Positions 6,487 to 8,675 of a stretch of 8,675 bases of DNA are shown piece after piece; the first letter of the stretch is position 1; every line of letters begins with the position of its first letter. Source of the stretch: Candidatus Magasanikbacteria bacterium RIFCSPHIGHO2_02_FULL_50_9b (GTDB lineage Bacteria > Patescibacteriota > Patescibacteriia > Magasanikbacterales > 2-02-FULL-50-9b); the NCBI GenBank assembly GCA_001782975.1, contig MFQD01000014.1, positions 1 through 8,675 of the forward strand, read 5' to 3'. The notes under the pieces are model-generated. The model was given only the letters and a program-made list of their open reading frames with translations. It was not told the origin of the DNA and ran no database searches. The translations under genes and the position numbers were made by a program.

Positions 6487-6576
6487 CTAATATTGCACGG
6501 AAAACGCCAGCACCATTGAAATAATCACGAGCGAGGCGAAGATTGCTGTCAAAATTTTGTGTGTCTTTTGTTTCAT
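6487..6576 (-). CDS. Small single-helix membrane peptide (29 residues), upstream of recJ
   Basis: Found by reading the reverse strand. ATG at 6574-6576, TAG at 6487-6489. The peptide begins MKQKTHKILTAIFASLV: a basic, polar N-terminus, then a hydrophobic stretch of about 19 residues and a short end SVQY. This positive-inside, one-helix shape suits a real small membrane protein or leader-like peptide. A good extended -10 box (6593-6601) lies 16 nt before the ATG, and GGTGG at about 10 nt upstream is a weak candidate ribosome site. It ends 22 nt before recJ on the same strand, so it may be co-transcribed. Against: so short an ORF could arise by chance, and no homologue is known to me. Function unknown. 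Confidence 0.45.
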   Translation of the reverse strand: MKQKTHKILTAIFASLVIISMVLAFSVQY

Positions 6577-6592
6577 ATTTTATCCACCGCGC

Positions 6593-6601
6593 ATTGTACC
6601 A
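6593..6601 (-). promoter_or_regulatory. Extended -10 promoter for the small peptide and recJ
   Basis: The reverse strand reads TGGTACAAT (TGn plus TACAAT at 6598-6593). Expected start near 6586, leaving a leader of about 10 nt before the small ORF at 6576. It is the only clear promoter upstream of recJ on this strand. Confidence 0.55.
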
Positions 6602-6621
6602 CACGGGCACGCCGTGGGGTA
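6597..6621. promoter_or_regulatory. Imperfect inverted repeat overlapping the recJ-side promoter, operator candidate
   Basis: Arms TACC-A-CACGG (6597-6606) and CCGTG-G-GGTA (6612-6621), separated by GCACG, pair at 9 of 10 positions. The left arm overlaps the -10 box on the reverse strand, and the repeat lies between the divergent promoters at 6593 and 6643. Such a position suits repressor binding, but no regulator is encoded nearby and one such repeat could be chance. Confidence 0.3.
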
Positions 6622-6642
6622 TACCATAACTCACACCGCGCA

Positions 6643-6651
6643 TGCTATACT
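6643..6651 (+). promoter_or_regulatory. Extended -10 promoter of the large 3' gene
   Basis: TGCTATACT with TATACT at 6646-6651 and 13 nt before the ATG at 6665. Predicted leader of about 5-7 nt, too short for a Shine-Dalgarno sequence. Confidence 0.65.
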
Positions 6652-6664
6652 TTGAGCCATTCGT

Positions 6665-8675
6665 ATGACAGAACGTAACGGTTTTTTTAAAGCAGAGGTT
6701 GGTCCCCAGCTGGAAGATCCACGGATTGTTCAAGCTGTGGAATTATTTGAAAAGAGAAGCGCTTTAGTCGATGCAGTCGTGCGCGCCAATGACGCGATTG
6801 ACCACGTAATTCAAAGAAAACGGATTGATCCACAGATAACTGCATTTCTTGTACAACAGTTTGTTGCCGTAGCAGCTGAAATTGAGGAAAAGGTGCTAAG
6901 CATAACGGTGGCCGGCGAGAAAACCGTGCGTGAATTAGCGGCAGCGCATCAGGTGCTGTCGCCGAAAGAACGCGCGGGTGCTCATTTTTTATCAAAAGAT
7001 GCGCGTAACGAGCTGGGTATTGAAAGGGAAATACTCGGCAACATAGTGGACGAACAAAATCAGAAACCATTTTGGAAGCGCGATTTGTGGCAACCGGTTT
7101 TTTTGCGAGTTCGTGCAAAAAGGATGAATAATGCCGCAGGGCGGCACGAAGATGCGGCCGCAGCAGATGTCATTTCTTTTCTTACCGCCGCTCAAGCACA
7201 TCGGGGCGAGCAAGTGGTTGCCAGCTACCACAGCAAAATTCGTGAAATTGAGGAGCTGACAGAAATGGCGGAGCGCATTAGTATGTACAAAAATGGCGAT
7301 GCGCGCGCGCCTGCGGTGGCGCTTGAGGCGGGTCAATGCGAAGTGCTGTTTACTGACTATATTCGTCATCCGTCCATCGAGCTGCGGCAGAAACTGGTAC
7401 GTGCCGTTGATACACTTCACACACGTGCGAATTTTAACAGTGAAGACATTACTGCTCGGGTGGAGGAATGGAAACTGCGTATCGGGCAGGATTTAGCCGC
7501 TGCACTTGGTATGATTACGGCGCGCGAAGCAATCGCTCAGGGAAGCACGCCAAAAGCCGTTGTTGCGGCAGCAGAAAAAGTGCGGAGCGCAGCGGCCGAG
7601 GCACTGGAGTGGCTTGGCGGAATCACACAAAAAATGCAGAGCGGCGAGATTAAGTCGGAGATGAACGTCCACATTTTGTCCTTACTCCAGAATCGCGATG
7701 CCTTGCTGGTAGAGCCGAAACTGGCGGCGTTTTATGATGCTATTCATGCGCTTGAGCATGCGGGAAAACCAAAAGAACCTAAGCGACTCGTGCAGCCAGA
7801 AGCGCGACGTGCAATTTATGTTCCACCTCCTGAATATATTAGTGAAAAAAATTTTGAAGCATGGCTCTCTCAAGAGCTTCCCGTACAATTTTACCGTGAA
7901 ATTACCATGCTCCAACTTGCTCGTCTCATTGAAAATAATGGCATCAAGGGAATTGATGGGAAGTTTTATCCAGTGCCCACGCTTGAAGTGGTTCGCGAGC
8001 ACGCGTATGCCAAACGTGAAATTTTACAAGAAAAATTCGCGCAAGGTTTTACACGGCTGCAAATTATTCCGTTTGCATTGCCACTTTCAAAATTTCATAC
8101 GGCAGCCGAGCGCGCAATTTTGGATCACCACGAACGGAAGAAATTATTCGCACCCAAAAAATCACCAACAGATCCGGATGATCTTTTGGCGCTGGATACC
8201 AAAGAGCCAGTGTGGCGATGGAATGACCTGAAAGGCGCTGATGAAAATGGGAAACTAAAATACTACCCAGACAAATTTGACCCAGAACATCATGGCGGAA
8301 GAACAAAACAAGAAACCATCACGTTGGGAGTCCATGGAGTCACGGATGGATTTCAATTTCAGCTCGTTGAAGACGACGTAAATATCCCACGCGCGGGCGC
8401 CAATATAACCGTTGGTGGTCGCCAACGCATTGAAGCCGGAAAAACTGGTAGCGAATACTTTTACATGCTTGGTCGCGGTCAGTATACACATGAATTCGGT
8501 AGAACTTACGAAGCATGGTACACACGGCTTCTTTCCCAGCTCAACGAAAAAAACGAAGTCACTGATGACTGGCAAGGAAAAGGTTCTACTTCTTGGCTCA
8601 CGGAAAATTATATGCCTGCGTCCGACGGTGTCGGGTTCGCGAACTGGAACCGTGACAATCGTCAGGCAGTGGTCG
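6665..8675 (+). CDS. Large hypothetical protein, 3'-truncated by window edge (at least 670 residues), candidate C-type-lectin-like C-terminus
   Basis: The frame runs open from ATG 6665 to the last base, 670 complete codons without a stop. No signal peptide or membrane segment is seen. Residues 1-375 are mostly charged and helical, with possible coiled coil near 60-105 and 255-330. A linker YVPPPEY (385-391) follows. Residues 395-490 hold FEAWLSQELPVQFYREI and QGFTRLQIIPFALPLSKF (460-477). Residues 503-519 are acidic and end VWRW, followed by KLKYYPDKF and HHGGRTKQE (542-550). Then come GFQFQLVEDDVNIPRAG (562-578), TVGGRQRIEAGKT (582-594), DDWQGKGSTSWLTE (634-647) and PASDGVGFANWNRDNRQA (651-668). 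From memory, CPR genomes carry large hypothetical proteins with this series of segments and a C-terminal domain ending in an Ala-Val-Arg-Val-like tail; I cannot verify that here. The C-terminal type and any diversification are inference. The function is unknown. Confidence 0.8.
   Translation, partial: MTERNGFFKAEVGPQLEDPRIVQAVELFEKRSALVDAVVRANDAIDHVIQRKRIDPQITAFLVQQFVAVAAEIEEKVLSITVAGEKTVRELAAAHQVLSPKERAGAHFLSKDARNELGIEREILGNIVDEQNQKPFWKRDLWQPVFLRVRAKRMNNAAGRHEDAAAADVISFLTAAQAHRGEQVVASYHSKIREIEELTEMAERISMYKNGDARAPAVALEAGQCEVLFTDYIRHPSIELRQKLVRAVDTLHTRANFNSEDITARVEEWKLRIGQDLAAALGMITAREAIAQGSTPKAVVAAAEKVRSAAAEALEWLGGITQKMQSGEIKSEMNVHILSLLQNRDALLVEPKLAAFYDAIHALEHAGKPKEPKRLVQPEARRAIYVPPPEYISEKNFEAWLSQELPVQFYREITMLQLARLIENNGIKGIDGKFYPVPTLEVVREHAYAKREILQEKFAQGFTRLQIIPFALPLSKFHTAAERAILDHHERKKLFAPKKSPTDPDDLLALDTKEPVWRWNDLKGADENGKLKYYPDKFDPEHHGGRTKQETITLGVHGVTDGFQFQLVEDDVNIPRAGANITVGGRQRIEAGKTGSEYFYMLGRGQYTHEFGRTYEAWYTRLLSQLNEKNEVTDDWQGKGSTSWLTENYMPASDGVGFANWNRDNRQAVV

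Noticed and set aside
6461..6733. 90-residue reverse-strand ORF upstream of recJ
   Set aside because: It covers both divergent promoters and the start of the large gene, and has no motif. The shorter ORF at 6487-6576, in another frame, is better placed.
6687..7420. Two reverse-strand ORFs (about 140 residues each) opposite the large gene
   Set aside because: His/Arg/Pro/Leu-rich shadow sequence with no promoter; the forward frame is continuous and has ordinary protein composition.
7734..8231. 165-residue forward ORF in another frame of the large gene
   Set aside because: It overlaps the continuous 670-codon frame that starts at 6665, lacks a promoter and has no domain-like motifs.
1..8675. 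CRISPR array, tRNA, rRNA, transposase or integrase
   Set aside because: No regularly spaced repeats, no cloverleaf-like or rRNA-conserved segments, and no recombinase motifs were seen on either strand.

Overview
The window (about 48% GC by eye, dense, short intergenic gaps, genes on both strands) looks like a chromosomal segment of a Patescibacteria/CPR (Parcubacteria-like) genome. This is inference. It rests on small streamlined genes, almost no Shine-Dalgarno sequences, several promoters whose -10 box lies only 7-13 nt before the start codon, a divergent set of hypothetical membrane and helical proteins of a kind common in that group, and a very large hypothetical protein of a type I remember from CPR genomes. 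No rRNA, tRNA, CRISPR array or insertion sequence was seen.

Layout. 1-423 (+): C-terminal part of a 2H phosphoesterase (2'-5' RNA ligase family). It has richer-GC codons than the rest and what looks like two compensating frameshifts. 424-492: a small inverted repeat between convergent genes. 493-1680 (-): CorA-type divalent cation channel with a GMN motif. 1690-1721: back-to-back extended -10 promoters forming a perfect inverted repeat. 1729-2292 (+): five-helix membrane protein, overlapping by 8 nt a membrane-anchored class A beta-lactamase-fold serine hydrolase (2285-3301). The hydrolase's tail overlaps by 11 nt the convergent RNase HI gene (3291-3701, -). 3751-4710 (+): Ala/Glu/Lys-rich helical protein of unknown function. 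4713-6464 (-): RecJ 5'-3' single-strand exonuclease, preceded on the same strand by a 29-residue one-helix peptide ORF (6487-6576) that was found by hand. 6665-8675 (+): a protein of at least 670 residues that runs off the window end.

How the parts work together. RecJ and RNase HI are nucleic-acid maintenance enzymes (recombination/repair exonuclease; RNA:DNA hybrid removal). The serine hydrolase and its membrane-protein partner appear to form a two-gene, translationally coupled envelope unit. CorA supplies Mg2+/divalent ions. The large 3' protein is the least explained element. Its last visible segment resembles the start of the C-terminal domain of CPR hypothetical proteins that I associate with C-type-lectin-like, possibly diversified, domains; the decisive C-terminus lies beyond the window.

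The strongest sequence-level regularity is an identical nonamer, TGCTATACT (extended -10), in front of four start codons, implying leaderless or near-leaderless transcripts.
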